Source: Streptomyces sp. ISL-66
Lineage (GTDB): Bacteria > Actinomycetota > Actinomycetes > Streptomycetales > Streptomycetaceae
DNA length: 50,266 nt
Direction: 5' to 3'
Assembly: GCF_018614135.1 (NCBI RefSeq)
Contig: NZ_JAGGOW010000112.1
Coordinates: 1-50,266 of the forward strand
This document shows positions 7,448 through 18,000 of this stretch, in pieces. Under the pieces are notes generated by a model. It was not told the origin of the DNA. It did not search any database and was given only the letters and a program-made list of their open reading frames with translations. How positions within the stretch are numbered: position 1 is the first letter of the stretch; each line of letters begins with the position of its first letter. Both the position numbers and the translations under genes were made by a program.

Positions 7448-8611
7448 TCACAGCGAGGCGCGGACCGCCCGGACCAACGACTGCGCGCGCGGGTCGGCGG
7501 TGACCGACTTGGCCAGCGCGTTCGTGACGTAGCCGAAGCCGATGCCCGCCTCCGGGTCCGCGAAGGCCAGCGAGCCGCCGCGGCCCGGGTGGCCGAAGGA
7601 GGACGGGGAGAGCAGCGGCGAGGCGGGGCCGTGCAGCATGTGGCCCGGCCCGAAGCGCGTGTTGACCACCAGGACCCGGTCCGGGCCCGAGGAGAGCTCC
7701 GTGCCCGCCAGCGCGGTGGTCCGCGGGGTGAAGAGCCGCGCCCCGTCCTGGGTGTCGGACAGCAGCGCCGCGTACAGGCCCGCCAGGGCCCGCGCCGTGC
7801 CGATGCCCGCCGACGCGGGGAGCTCGGCCGCCCGGTACTCGGGGGCGTTCTCGTCGGGCAGCGGGTCGATCGCCGCGAAGGCCCGCCGGGTCAGCGAGCC
7901 GGGGTCGGCGTAGGCCTGCGAAACGTTCCTGCGCGGCCGGATCTTCAACGCTCCCACCGACTCCGGCGGATCCACCGGCGCGACCCGGCCCACCCGCCCG
8001 GCCTGCGCCTGCGGCAGACCGATCCAGAAGTCCAGCCCCAGCGGCCCGGTGACCTCCCTGGCCAGCCACTGCCCCAGCGAGGTCCCGCCCGTCACCCGTG
8101 CCACCAGTTCCGACAACAGCCAGCTGTACGTCTGCGCGTGGTAGCCGTGCGCCGTGCCCGGCTCCCACAGGGCCCCCTGCGCGGCGACCGCCCGCGCGCC
8201 CGAATGCCCGTCGACCGCCTGCGCCGGGGTCAGCCCCCGGTCGAGCGCCGGGACCCCGGCGCGGTGCGCGAGCAGGTCCCGTACGCGCGCGTGCTCCTTG
8301 CCGCCCGCCTTGAACTCCGGCCAGTACGAGGCGACCGGCGCGTCCAGGTCCAGCAGCCCCCGCTGGTGGAGCAGCAGGGGGACGACGGCCGCGACGCCCT
8401 TGGTCGCCGAGCGCACCACCTGCGCGGTGTCGGCGCTCCAGGCCGCGCCGCCCCCGTCGGCGTCCTTCGTACCGGCCCACAGGTCCACGACCCGTCGCCC
8501 GTCGCGGTAGACGGCCACGGCCGCGCCCCGGTCGCCGAGCACCTCGAAGTTGCGTACGAAAGCCTCGCGGACGGCCTCGTAGCCTTCCGCCACCTCACCC
8601 TGGATCTCCAC
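7448..8611 (-). CDS. Beta-lactamase-family serine hydrolase (class C / EstB-like esterase)
   Basis: 387 aa with the PF00144 fold. The nucleophile motif is Ser68-A-T-Lys71. A tyrosine motif YHAQTYSW (Tyr159/Tyr163) provides the general base, and FGHPGRGGSL near the C-terminus takes the place of KTG. No signal peptide is visible, so the protein is probably cytoplasmic and an esterase or amidase rather than a secreted beta-lactamase. The substrate cannot be deduced. It lies 28 bp after the ECF transporter ATPase gene on the same strand and could be read through from it. Confidence 0.9.
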   Translation of the reverse strand: MEIQGEVAEGYEAVREAFVRNFEVLGDRGAAVAVYRDGRRVVDLWAGTKDADGGGAAWSADTAQVVRSATKGVAAVVPLLLHQRGLLDLDAPVASYWPEFKAGGKEHARVRDLLAHRAGVPALDRGLTPAQAVDGHSGARAVAAQGALWEPGTAHGYHAQTYSWLLSELVARVTGGTSLGQWLAREVTGPLGLDFWIGLPQAQAGRVGRVAPVDPPESVGALKIRPRRNVSQAYADPGSLTRRAFAAIDPLPDENAPEYRAAELPASAGIGTARALAGLYAALLSDTQDGARLFTPRTTALAGTELSSGPDRVLVVNTRFGPGHMLHGPASPLLSPSSFGHPGRGGSLAFADPEAGIGFGYVTNALAKSVTADPRAQSLVRAVRASL

Positions 8612-8639
8612 GAGCGGTCCAACAACCGGCCGTACGCGG

Positions 8640-9400
<761 letters not shown>

Positions 9401-9404
<4 letters not shown>

Positions 9405-10162
9405 AGCGTCCAACCCATCAGACAGACGGCGAGTGCCGTCACCGGGAGTGCGGCCGCGTACGCCCACTGGGCGCGGGTGGCCGCCACTTCGTCGATCACC
9501 GGCATGGAGCCGGCGTAGCCGCGGCTGACCATCGCGAGGTAGACCCGCTCGCCGCGTTCGTAGGAGCGGATGAACAGGGCGCCGGCCGTCTTGGCGAGGA
9601 CGCCCCAGTGCCGGAGCCCGCGCGCCTCGAAGCCACGGGAGCGGCGGGCGATGGACATCCGGCGCAGCTCGTCGGTGATGACGTCGCCGTACCGGATCAT
9701 GAAGGAGGCGATCTGGACGAGCAGCGGCGGCAGCTTGAGCCGCTGCAGCCCGAGCAGCAGGGCCCGCAGTTCGGTGGTGGAGGCGAGCAGGACGGACGCG
9801 GCCACGCCGAGGGTGCCCTTGGCCAGCACGTTCCAGGCGCCCCAGAGGCCGGAGACGCTGAGCGACATGCCGAGGACCTCGACCCGCTCGCCCTGGGCCA
9901 CGAAGGGCATCAGGACGGCGAAGGCGACGAAGGGCACCTCGATCAGCAGCCGGCGCAGCAGGAAGCCGGCCGGGATCCGGGCGGCGGCCGCGGCCGCCGC
10001 GATGAGGACGGCGTAGAGCCCGAAGGTCCATACCGCCTCGCGCGGTGTGGACACGACGACCACGACGAAGGCGAAGGTCGCGGCGAGCTTGCAGTGCGGC
10101 GGCAGGCCGTGGACCGGCGAGTGCCCGTGCCGGTAGAGCTTGTGGGCGTGGCCCGCGCCCAT
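9401..10162 (-). CDS. cbiQ: ECF transporter transmembrane T component (CbiQ/NikQ)
   Basis: 253 aa membrane protein with the CbiQ family plan: His-rich start, three to five hydrophobic helices in the first 100 residues, and a cytoplasmic coupling region. The two Ala-Arg-Gly-like coupling helices appear as SIARRSRGFEARG and AMVSRGY. It transmits ATP-driven movement from the ATPase to the substrate-binding component. The ATG at 10162 follows the stop of the permease gene by 1 nt, so the three genes form one operon. Confidence 0.93.
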
Positions 10163-10163
10163 G

Positions 10164-11225
10164 TCAGGCGACCGGCGCGGCGGTGGAGACGGCCGTCAGG
10201 TCGGCGCCGCGGCGGCGGCGGACGGTCCAGAAGACGCCGGTGCCCACCGCGACGGTCGCGCCGACGCCGATGACTCCGGCGAGGCCGCCGGAGAGGCGGG
10301 CGTCGGAGACGTCCTTGACGCTGTAGTCGGCGAGCGGGGATTCGGCGGCGGCGTGTTCCGTCACCTTCTCGTCGATGCCCTTGTCGGCGGCGACCTTCTC
10401 CAGGCCGTCGGGGCTCGCCGAGGCGTAGAAGGAGACGAAGCCTGCCAGCGCGAGGGCGGCGACCAGACCGGTGATCCACACGGGCTTCGTGGAGCGGGCG
10501 GCGAGGCCGGCCGCGGCGGCGGGGGCCGCGGCCGGGGCGTCGACCAGCTCGCCGCCGACGCGCAGCTTGAGCGGGGCGGACAGGCCGCGGGCGCCGTGGA
10601 CCAGGTCGGGGCGTACGGCGATCACGGCGCCGACGGTGGCGGCGGTGATGAGGGCCTCGCCGACGCCGATGAGGACGTGGACGCCGACCATGGCGCCGAA
10701 GACCTTGGTCAGCGGCACGTCGGTGGTGCCGCCCAGCGCGTACAGGAGGGTGAACATGCCGGCCGCGGCGGGCACCGAGAGCAGGGCTCCGGTGAAGGCG
10801 GCGACGGTCACCGAGCGGCGGCCGTCGGGCAGCAGCTTGACCAGGCCGCGGAAGACGGCGTAGGCGACGACGACGGTGACGACGGCCATGTTCACGACGT
10901 TGACGCCGAGGGCGGTCAGGCCGCCGTCGGCGAAGAGGACGCCCTGCATGAGCAGGACCACGGACACGCAGAGCACACCCGTGTAGGGGCCGACGAGGAT
11001 CGCGGCGAGCGCGCCTCCCAGCAGGTGGCCGCTGGTGCCGGCGGCGACGGGGAAGTTCAGCATCTGGACGGCGAAGATGAAGGCGGCGACGAGGCCGGCG
11101 AGCGGGGCGGTCCGCTCGTCGAGCTCCCGGCGGGCTCCGCGCAGGCTGACCGCCACGGCTCCGGCGGCGGCGACACCTGCGGCGATGGAGACGGGGGCAT
11201 CGATGAAGCCGTCGGGCACATGCAT
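10164..11225 (-). CDS. cbiM: ECF metal-binding permease CbiM/NikM fused to a CbiN-like PDGLE domain
   Basis: 353 aa. It begins MHVPDGFID, the family's N-terminal metal-ligand motif (free amine and His2). Polytopic S-component helices run to about residue 215. After a linker comes a CbiN/NikN-like part with the PDGLE motif (about 270), an extracytoplasmic loop and a final helix (about 310-330). MN fusions occur in nickel and cobalt systems. GGAG stands 7 nt before the ATG. I see no cobalamin riboswitch in the 183-bp leader. Instead a Nur-type palindrome lies 68 bp upstream, which makes nickel the likelier cargo. The sequence of the permease alone does not settle nickel against cobalt. Confidence 0.92.
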   Translation of the reverse strand: MHVPDGFIDAPVSIAAGVAAAGAVAVSLRGARRELDERTAPLAGLVAAFIFAVQMLNFPVAAGTSGHLLGGALAAILVGPYTGVLCVSVVLLMQGVLFADGGLTALGVNVVNMAVVTVVVAYAVFRGLVKLLPDGRRSVTVAAFTGALLSVPAAAGMFTLLYALGGTTDVPLTKVFGAMVGVHVLIGVGEALITAATVGAVIAVRPDLVHGARGLSAPLKLRVGGELVDAPAAAPAAAAGLAARSTKPVWITGLVAALALAGFVSFYASASPDGLEKVAADKGIDEKVTEHAAAESPLADYSVKDVSDARLSGGLAGVIGVGATVAVGTGVFWTVRRRRGADLTAVSTAAPVA

Positions 11226-11279
11226 GGATCTGCTCCGCTTCCTGCGGTCCGTTGAACTGACGAAATATTTAACCGTTTA

Positions 11280-11310
11280 AGCATAGGGCCCACTTGCGAA
11301 CGGTTGGCAA
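11280..11310 (-). promoter_or_regulatory. Candidate promoter of the ECF operon
   Basis: On the minus strand TTGCCA (11310-11305) and TATGCT (11285-11280) with a 19-nt spacer resemble -35 and -10 elements, although the spacing is long. The -35 lies inside the palindrome at 11293-11311, so a bound repressor would block it. Confidence 0.35.
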
Positions 11311-11311
11311 G
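11293..11311. promoter_or_regulatory. Nur-like operator upstream of the ECF operon
   Basis: CTTGCGAACGGTTGGCAAG is a 19-bp palindrome with only one mismatched pair besides the centre. The inner 17 bp read TTGCGA-N5-TGGCAA, close to the reported S. coelicolor Nur box (tTGCaa-N5-ttGCAA). Nur is the nickel-responsive Fur-family repressor of nickel uptake. The site is 68 bp upstream of the permease start and 98 bp upstream of ssgE on the other strand. Confidence 0.6.
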
Positions 11312-11408
11312 AGCGGTGGGAGCACAAATAGCCTCGTGCGGTTTCGTGGGAATGTGCGAGGCTGGGGGCAAGAGGGGCGTATATGTTCTGATTCGAGGAG
11401 CTTTGCCG

Positions 11409-11831
11409 ATGTCAGCCGCTGCCGAGAATCCCCCCGCGGGCAACACCGCGACAGCCACCGCGACGGCCACCGTGACCGTGGTCGAAGAGCGCGTGCGCGC
11501 CCGCGTGATCACCGACGACCCGCTCTACCGGGCCGTTCCGGCAACGCTCCGCTTCGTCCCCGCCGAGCCCCTGGCCGTACGGATCGTCTTCCCCGCGGAC
11601 CTGTCCCCCGAGGGCATCGACAACGAGTGGGTCTTCCCCCGCGCCCTCCTGGAGGCCGGCCTCCAGGCCCCGACCGGGACGGGCGACGTACGCATCTGGC
11701 CCTGCGGACGCGTGCAGGCCGTCGTCGAGTTCCATTCCCCCGAAGGTGTCGCGGTGGTCCAGTTCGACATCGCCGCGCTGCGCCGTTTCCTGCGCCGTAC
11801 GTACGCGCCCGTGGCCGCCGCCACCCGTTAG
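11409..11831 (+). CDS. ssgE: SsgA-like sporulation/cell-division protein, SsgE type
   Basis: 140 aa, the full length of an SsgA-like protein. The ATG at 11409 is chosen because GAGGAG lies 8 nt upstream; a longer frame starts at 11304 but overlaps the Nur-like operator. A Thr/Ala-rich N-terminus is followed by the SALP core: TDDPLYRAVPATLRF, AVRIVFP, EWVFPRALLEAGL and the C-terminal FDIAALRRFLRRTY. SALPs are restricted to sporulating actinomycetes and steer septation and spore-wall steps. SsgE has been linked to correct spore release. Paralogue choice rests on neighbourhood: in S. coelicolor ssgE lies close to pmt and the PBP genes. It converges on the MMPL gene with a strong hairpin between. 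Confidence 0.85.
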   Translation: MSAAAENPPAGNTATATATATVTVVEERVRARVITDDPLYRAVPATLRFVPAEPLAVRIVFPADLSPEGIDNEWVFPRALLEAGLQAPTGTGDVRIWPCGRVQAVVEFHSPEGVAVVQFDIAALRRFLRRTYAPVAAATR

Positions 11832-11840
11832 GCCCAACGG

Positions 11841-11875
11841 GACCGGCCCCGCACCTCTCGGGTGCGGGGCCGGTC
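11841..11875. terminator. Strong bidirectional terminator hairpin after ssgE
   Basis: Perfect 15-bp arms (11841-11855 and 11861-11875) and a TCTCG loop, followed by TTCAT. It separates ssgE from the convergent MMPL gene. Confidence 0.85.
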
Positions 11876-11901
11876 TTCATCTCGTACGAACCTTCGGCCG
11901 G

Positions 11902-14118
11902 TCAGACGTTGACCAGCTCGCGGTCCTTGCCGTGCCCGTCCGCGCCGCCCGGGCCGTCCGAGGACTCCCCGAGGTGCTTGCGCAGGCTCTCGCCCTCGAC
12001 GTCCACGTTGGGCAGGATCCGCTCGAGCCACTTCGGCAGCCACCAGGCCTTGTGGCCGAGCAGCGCGAGGACGGCCGGGACGATGGTCATGCGGACGACG
12101 AACGCGTCGAAGAAGACGGCGACGGCCAGTCCGAAGCCGATCATCTTGACCATCTGCTCGCTGGCTCCGATGAAGCCGGAGAACACCGCGATCATGATGA
12201 CGGCCGCGGCCACGACCACCCGGGCGCTGTACTGGAACCCGGTGACGACGGCCTGGCCCGGCCGCTCGCCGTGGACGTACGCCTCACGCATGCGGGTGAC
12301 GAGGAAGACCTCGTAGTCCATGGCCAGGCCGAAGACCACGCCCACCATGAAGATCGGCATCATCGACATGATCGGACCGGTCTGCTCCACCCCGAAGAGC
12401 GAGCCGAGCCAGCCCCACTGGAAGACCGCTACGACGGCGCCGAGGGCGGCGACCACCGAGAGCAGGAAGCCGAGGGCCGCCTTGAGCGGGACCAGGATCG
12501 AGCGGAAGACGAGCATCAGGAGCAGGAAGGCCAGGCCGACGACGAGTGCCAGGTAGGGCAGCAGCGCGTCGTTCATCTTCTGCGAGAAGTCGATGTTCAT
12601 CGCGGTCGCGCCGGTGACGAGGACGTCGTTGCCGCTGCCTTCGCGGATCTCGTGGACCAGGTCCTCGGTCGCCGCGGAGGAGGGGCGGTCCTTCGGGACC
12701 ACCGTGATGACGGCGGCGTCCTTGGCCTCGTTCTGGGTGGGCGGCATGACCGCGGCCACGCCCTCCAGGCCCTTGATCCGGTCGGCGGTCTTGTCGGCGA
12801 GCGCCTTGTCCCCGTCCACGACGACCATCAGCGGGCCGTTGAAGCCGGGGCCGAAGCCCTCGGAGAGCAGGTCGTACGCCTGGCGCTGGGTGGTGGACAC
12901 CGGCTGGGCGCCGTCGTCCGGCAGGCCCATCTCCAGCTTGCTCGCGGGAATCGCGATGATGCCGAGGCCGATCACTCCCGCGAGCAGCACCATGACGGGG
13001 CGGCGCAGGATGAAGCGGGCCCAGCGCGTGCCGCCGTTGGGCTTGGGCCCGGCGCCTTCGGCGGCCGGCTTGCCCTTGCCGAACAGCTTGCTCTTCGCTC
13101 CGGCGGGCAGCACCTTCCCGCCGGCGAATCCGAGGATGGCCGGGACCAGCGTCAGGGCGACGAGGACGGCGATGACCACGGTGCCGGCGGCGGCGAAGCC
13201 CATCTTGGTCAGCATCGGGATGTTGACGACGGCCAGACCCACCAGCGCGATGACCACGGTCAGACCGGCGAAGACGACGGCCGAGCCGGCGGTTCCGGCG
13301 GCGCGGCCCGCGGCCTCCTCGCGCTCGCGGCCCTCGGCGAGCTCCGCGCGGTAGCGGGAGACGATGAAGAGGGCGTAGTCGATGCCGACCGCGAGGCCGA
13401 TCATCATCGCGAGGGTGGAGGTGGTGGAGCCGAGGTCCAGCACGTTGGCGAGGGCGGTGATGGAGGAGATGCCGATGCCCACGCCGATCAGCGCGGTCAG
13501 CAGCGGCAGTCCGGCCGCGATGAGCGAGCCGAAGGTGATGACGAGGACGATCGCGGCGATCGCGATGCCGATGATCTCGCCGGAGCCCGTCTCGGGGGCG
13601 GCCATCAGGGCGTCGCCGCCGATCTGGACGTTCAGGCCGTCGGCCTTGGCGGCCGTACCGGACTCCTTGAGGGCCTCGCGGGTGGCGTCCGTCAGCTCCA
13701 TGCCGCTGACCTTGTACTTGACGCTCACGTACGCGGTGGAGCCGTCCTGGCTGACGGCCTGGGCCTCGTACGGGCTGGCGACCGAGGAGATCTGGTCCTT
13801 GCCGGGACCGTCCTTCAGGTCGGCGACGATCTTCTCGACCTGCGGCTTGACGGCCGCGGAGTCGACCTTCTCGCCCGCCGGGGCCTTGATGACGATGCGG
13901 GCGGTGGCGCCGTCGGCGGCCATTCCCGGGAAGCGCTGGTCCAGCAGGTCGAAGGCCTTCTGGGCCTCCGTGCCGGGTATGGAGAACGAGCCTGAGGTGG
14001 GGGCGGACGCCGAAGCCGCGCCGAAGCCGGCTACGAACAGCAGCGCCACCCAGACGAGGGCGACGAATCGGCGGCGCCGGAAGGCGCCCCTGCCGAGTCG
14101 GTAGAGGAAGGTGGCCAC
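11902..14118 (-). CDS. MMPL/RND family membrane transporter
   Basis: 738 aa from GTG 14118, with GGGAGA about 9 nt upstream. Two-fold RND architecture: one helix (about 12-35), a large extracytoplasmic domain, a block of helices including the GLAVGIDYALFIVSRYRAEL motif, a second helix and extracytoplasmic domain, and a last block with GLAMDYEVFLVTRMREAY. The two Asp-Tyr motifs are the proton-relay signature of MMPL proteins. It exports hydrophobic compounds or lipids; the substrate is not deducible. The TetR gene lies 137 bp upstream on the same strand, which suggests efflux induced by a ligand of that regulator. The C-terminus is a short acidic tail. Confidence 0.93.
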   Translation of the reverse strand: MATFLYRLGRGAFRRRRFVALVWVALLFVAGFGAASASAPTSGSFSIPGTEAQKAFDLLDQRFPGMAADGATARIVIKAPAGEKVDSAAVKPQVEKIVADLKDGPGKDQISSVASPYEAQAVSQDGSTAYVSVKYKVSGMELTDATREALKESGTAAKADGLNVQIGGDALMAAPETGSGEIIGIAIAAIVLVITFGSLIAAGLPLLTALIGVGIGISSITALANVLDLGSTTSTLAMMIGLAVGIDYALFIVSRYRAELAEGREREEAAGRAAGTAGSAVVFAGLTVVIALVGLAVVNIPMLTKMGFAAAGTVVIAVLVALTLVPAILGFAGGKVLPAGAKSKLFGKGKPAAEGAGPKPNGGTRWARFILRRPVMVLLAGVIGLGIIAIPASKLEMGLPDDGAQPVSTTQRQAYDLLSEGFGPGFNGPLMVVVDGDKALADKTADRIKGLEGVAAVMPPTQNEAKDAAVITVVPKDRPSSAATEDLVHEIREGSGNDVLVTGATAMNIDFSQKMNDALLPYLALVVGLAFLLLMLVFRSILVPLKAALGFLLSVVAALGAVVAVFQWGWLGSLFGVEQTGPIMSMMPIFMVGVVFGLAMDYEVFLVTRMREAYVHGERPGQAVVTGFQYSARVVVAAAVIMIAVFSGFIGASEQMVKMIGFGLAVAVFFDAFVVRMTIVPAVLALLGHKAWWLPKWLERILPNVDVEGESLRKHLGESSDGPGGADGHGKDRELVNV

Positions 14119-14255
14119 GTCGGTGGTTCTCCCGTTCGGGTCGTGGGATGGAACAGGGCATGGAATGCCGGTCCGACGACGAGAGCGGCGTGTCAGGAAC
14201 AGCAGGGATCGAGCGCGAGCGCGGGGACAGCTCGCAGAACAGCGGGGAGAGCGGA

Positions 14256-14846
14256 TCAGACGCCGAGGGCGGGGAAGACCACGGCGTCGATGAAGTCACC
14301 GAGGAAACACCGGTCGACGGACCGGTCCTCGATCAGCGGGAGCGCGATGAACGCTCCGATGAGCATGTGTGGCACGAAGGCAAGGGCCGGACAGCCCGGG
14401 GCGATCTCGCCTCGGTCCACCGCCCGCTGCAGCATCGCCTGGAGGCCGGTGATCTCCGGGTCGACCAGTAGTTCCCGCAGCGCCTTGTGGAGCTCGGGGC
14501 TCTCGTGGACCGCATGGGTCAGACCCCGCATCAGCGCGGTGTCCTTCGCCATCTGGGCGTCGTCGGAGTTCTCGACCATGACGGCGAAGTCCCCGCGGAT
14601 GCTGCCCGTGTCGATCTCCCGGAGGGAGACCGGCTGGGTACAGCGCAGGGCCTTGGCCACCAGCTCCGGCTTGCTCCCCCACTGGCGGTAGAGGGTGGCC
14701 TTGCTGGACTTCGTACGGGCGGCGACCGCGTCCATGGTCAGCGCCTCGTAGCCGACCTCGCGCAGGAGGTCGAGGACCGCCCCGTGGAGTTCGGCTTCCC
14801 GCTCGGGGGTGATCCGGCTGCGGCGCGACATGACTTCTTCGACCAT
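14256..14846 (-). CDS. TetR family transcriptional regulator
   Basis: 196 aa. The ATG at 14846 is preferred over the one at 14831 because AGAGG lies 7 nt before it. The N-terminal helix-turn-helix is typical (MDAVAARTKSSKATLYRQWGSK, about 35-56), and the rest is a helical ligand domain without known specificity. It sits upstream of, and in line with, the MMPL gene. Two palindromes in the 220 bp before it are probably its operators, so it is likely an autorepressor. They also flank the start region of the divergent tricorn protease gene and may control both directions. Confidence 0.93.
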   Translation of the reverse strand: MVEEVMSRRSRITPEREAELHGAVLDLLREVGYEALTMDAVAARTKSSKATLYRQWGSKPELVAKALRCTQPVSLREIDTGSIRGDFAVMVENSDDAQMAKDTALMRGLTHAVHESPELHKALRELLVDPEITGLQAMLQRAVDRGEIAPGCPALAFVPHMLIGAFIALPLIEDRSVDRCFLGDFIDAVVFPALGV

Positions 14847-14876
14847 CTCGGCACCTCTTCCCGACCTGCCATCCGA

Positions 14877-14891
14877 ACGAAACCGTTTCGT
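14877..14891. promoter_or_regulatory. TetR operator candidate, site A
   Basis: ACGAAACCGTTTCGT: perfect 7-bp arms around one central base, 30 bp upstream of the TetR start codon. Confidence 0.65.
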
Positions 14892-14919
14892 ACGGATAAG
14901 ACGATACCCCCGGCGCCAG

Positions 14920-14942
14920 CGAAACGAAACCGTTCCGTTTCG
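14920..14942. promoter_or_regulatory. TetR operator candidate, site B
   Basis: A 23-bp palindrome with one mismatched pair and a single central base. Its core ACGAAACCGTTCCGT differs from site A by one base. Centres of the two sites are 47 bp apart, in the intergenic region shared with the tricorn protease gene. Confidence 0.65.
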
Positions 14943-15066
14943 TTTCGGCAGTGGCGTCGGTCACGCTCCCGCTCCCTCCCGGCCGACCCGCCGGACGGTC
15001 CCCCGACACCCGCATGGATCACCTGTACGAGTTGCCAGCCCCCCTCCCCGCGGAAAGCATTGGGGT

Positions 15067-18000
15067 GTGAGTCACGACGCGGCGTACCTCCGGTTCCCCC
15101 ACCTCCACGACGACCTGCTCTGCTTCGCCACCGAAGACGACCTCTGGGTTGCACCCCTGGTCCCCGCCGGCGGGTCCGCGGGCCGGGCCTGGCGGATCAC
15201 CGTCGACCGGACCCGGGTGGGCCACCCTCGGTTCTCCCCCGACGGCACGCACATCGCCTTCACCACCTGGCGCAGCCTCGACCCCGAGATCCACCTCGCC
15301 CCCGTCGCGGGAGGCCCGGCCCGGCGCCTCAGCTACTGGGGTTCCAGCGACACCCGGGTCTGCGGCTGGACCCCGCCCGACAAGGACGGCCGCAGCGACA
15401 TCCTCGCCGTCTCCTCCCACGGCCAGCCCTTCTCCTACTTCTCCTGGGCCTACATCCTGCCCACCGACGGCAGTCCCGGCGGCCGGCTCCCCTGGGGGCC
15501 CGTCTCCGACATCGCCGTCCACGAGGAGGTCCAGGCCGGCGGGGGGACCGGCGAGCGGCGCACCCTGCTGCTGACCGGCAAGCCCCCGCACGAGCCCGCC
15601 GCCTGGAAGCGCTACCGCGGCGGCGCCACCGGCCGGCTGTGGCTGCACGGCGAACGGCTGCTGGAGGACATCGAGGGACACCTGGACTCCCCGATGTTCG
15701 TGGACGGCCGGATCGCCTTCCTCTCCGACCACGAAGGCATCGGCAACCTCTACTCCTGCCTGCCCGACGGCGCGGACCTGCGCCGGCACACCGACCACGC
15801 GGAGTTCTACGCCCGGCACGCCTCCAGCGACGGCTCCCGGATCGTCTACCAGTGCGCCGGCGACCTGTGGATCGTCGAGTCGCTGGCCCGGGGCGCCGTC
15901 CCGCGCAAGCTGGACGTCCGCCTCGGCGGCCCCCGCGCGGGACGCCGCACCTACCAGATCTCGGCCGCCAGCCACGTCGACTCGCTCTCCGTCGACGCCA
16001 CCGGGCGGGCCAGCGCCGTCGTCGTGCGCGGCAGCCTGTACTGGCTCACGCACCGCGACGGCCCCGCCCGCGCCATCGCCGACACCCCGGGGGTGCGGGT
16101 CCGGCTGCCCGAGATGCTCGGCAGCGGCGGGCAGGTGGCGTACGTGACGGACGCCGAGGGCGAGGACGCGATCGAGATCGCCTACCTGCCCCGGGCCTCC
16201 GGGGACCGGGAGCCGCGCCGGCTCGCCCCTGGCGAGCTGGGCCGCGTACTGGAGCTGGTCTCCGACCCCGAAGGGGAGCGGCTCGCCGTCGCCTCCAACG
16301 ACGGGCGGCTGCTGCTCATCGACGCGACCGAGGAGTCCAACGGCGAGGCGAGCGAGCTGATCCGGTCCGACAACGGGCCCGTCACCGACCTCGCCTTCTC
16401 CCCCGACGGCTGCTGGCTGACCTGGTCGCACCCGGGCATCGGCCGCTCGCTGCGCCAGATCAAGATGGCCAGGATCTCCGGGCCCGGCGCGCACACGGTC
16501 GTGGACGTCACGGGCGGCCGCTTCGAGGACGAGAATCCGGTCTTCACCTCGGACGGCCGCTATCTCGCCTTCCTGTCGTGGCGCGGTTTCGACCCGGTCT
16601 ACGACGTGCACACCGGCGACCTGTCCTTCCCACTGGGCTGCCGCCCCTACCTGGTGCCGCTGTCCTCGGCGACCCCCTCCCCCTTCGCGTTCTCCCCGGA
16701 CGGCCGCCCGGCGGCGGGCGGGCTCGACCCGGCCGAGGGCGACTCCGGCGACTCCGGCGACGGCACCGTCACGGTCGAGGCGGAAGGACTGGAGAGCCGG
16801 GTGACGCCCTTCCCCGTGTCGGCGTCCAAGTACTCGGCCCTGTACCCGGTCAGCGGCGGCGGGCTGGTGTGGCTGCGCTGGCCCATCTCGGGCGCGCTCG
16901 GCGAGACCTTCGCCAATCCGGCCGACACCAGCGGCAAGCCGACGCTGGAACACTTCGACCTCGTCAAGGCCCGCAAGACCGAACTGGCCTCCGGGCTGGA
17001 CTGGTTCGCCGTCAGCGGCGACGGCACCCGGCTCGTCGTCAACGACGACGGGGACCTGCGGGCGGTCCCCTCCACCGAGTCGGGCGACAGCGACTCCACC
17101 GTCTACCTCGACCTGCGGCGCATCCTGCACGAGGTGGACCCGGCGGCCGAGTGGCGCCAGGCCTTCGAGGAGGCCGGGCGGCTCATCCGCGCGTACTTCT
17201 GGGACCCGAACATGTGCGGCATCGACTGGGACGGCGTGCTGCGCCAGTACCGGCCCCTGGTCGAACGGGTCGCCTCCCCCGACGAGTTCGCCGACCTGTT
17301 GCGCGAGGTCCTCGGCGAGCTCGGCACCTCGCACGCGTACGTGTCCCCGGCCCGGCGCAACGAGGGGCCGCCGCACTACCAGCGGGCCATCGGCCTGCTC
17401 GGCGCCAACCTCTACCCCCGCGACGGGGCCTGGGTCGTCGGCCGGATCCTGCCCGGCGAGTCCTCCGACTCCAAGGCCCGCTCCCCGCTCGCCGGCACCG
17501 GCATCCGGGAGGGCGCGGTCCTCACCCACGTCGACGGCCGGCCGGTGGACCCGGTCACAGGGCCCTACCCCCTGCTGTCGGCGGCGGGCGGCACCACCGT
17601 GGAACTCACCTTCGAGCCCGCCGAGGGCCAGGGCCACGCCCGCCGGGTCGCCGTCGTACCGCTGGTCGACGAACGGCCGCTGCGCTACCAGGACTGGGTG
17701 GCCAAACGCCGCGCGGTGGCCCGCGAGGTCAGCGGCGGCCGGTGCGGGTACCTGCACATCCCCGACATGGGCGGCTCGGGCTGGGCGCAGTTCAACCGCG
17801 ACCTGCGGGCGGAGATGTCGAAGCCGGCCCTGATCGTGGACGTGCGCGGCAACGCGGGCGGGCACATCAGCGAGCTGGTCGTGGAGAAGCTCACCCGCTC
17901 GATCCTGGGCTGGGACCTCACGCGGGGCGCCCAGCCCGTCTCCTACGCCTCCAACGCGCCCCGGGGCCCGATCGTGGCCCTGGCCGACGAGGCCACCTCC

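Noticed and set aside
11226..11408. Cobalamin riboswitch in the leader of the ECF operon
   Set aside because: No B12-box-like sequence or room for the fold; the palindrome fits a protein operator.
11902..14299. Minus-strand Arg-rich frames overlapping the MMPL gene
   Set aside because: Out-of-phase shadows of the transporter, as shown by its intact motifs in the chosen frame.
14809..15066. N-terminal extension of the tricorn protease
   Set aside because: It would overlap the TetR start and both operators and encodes low-complexity sequence; GTG 15067 starts at the conserved propeller.
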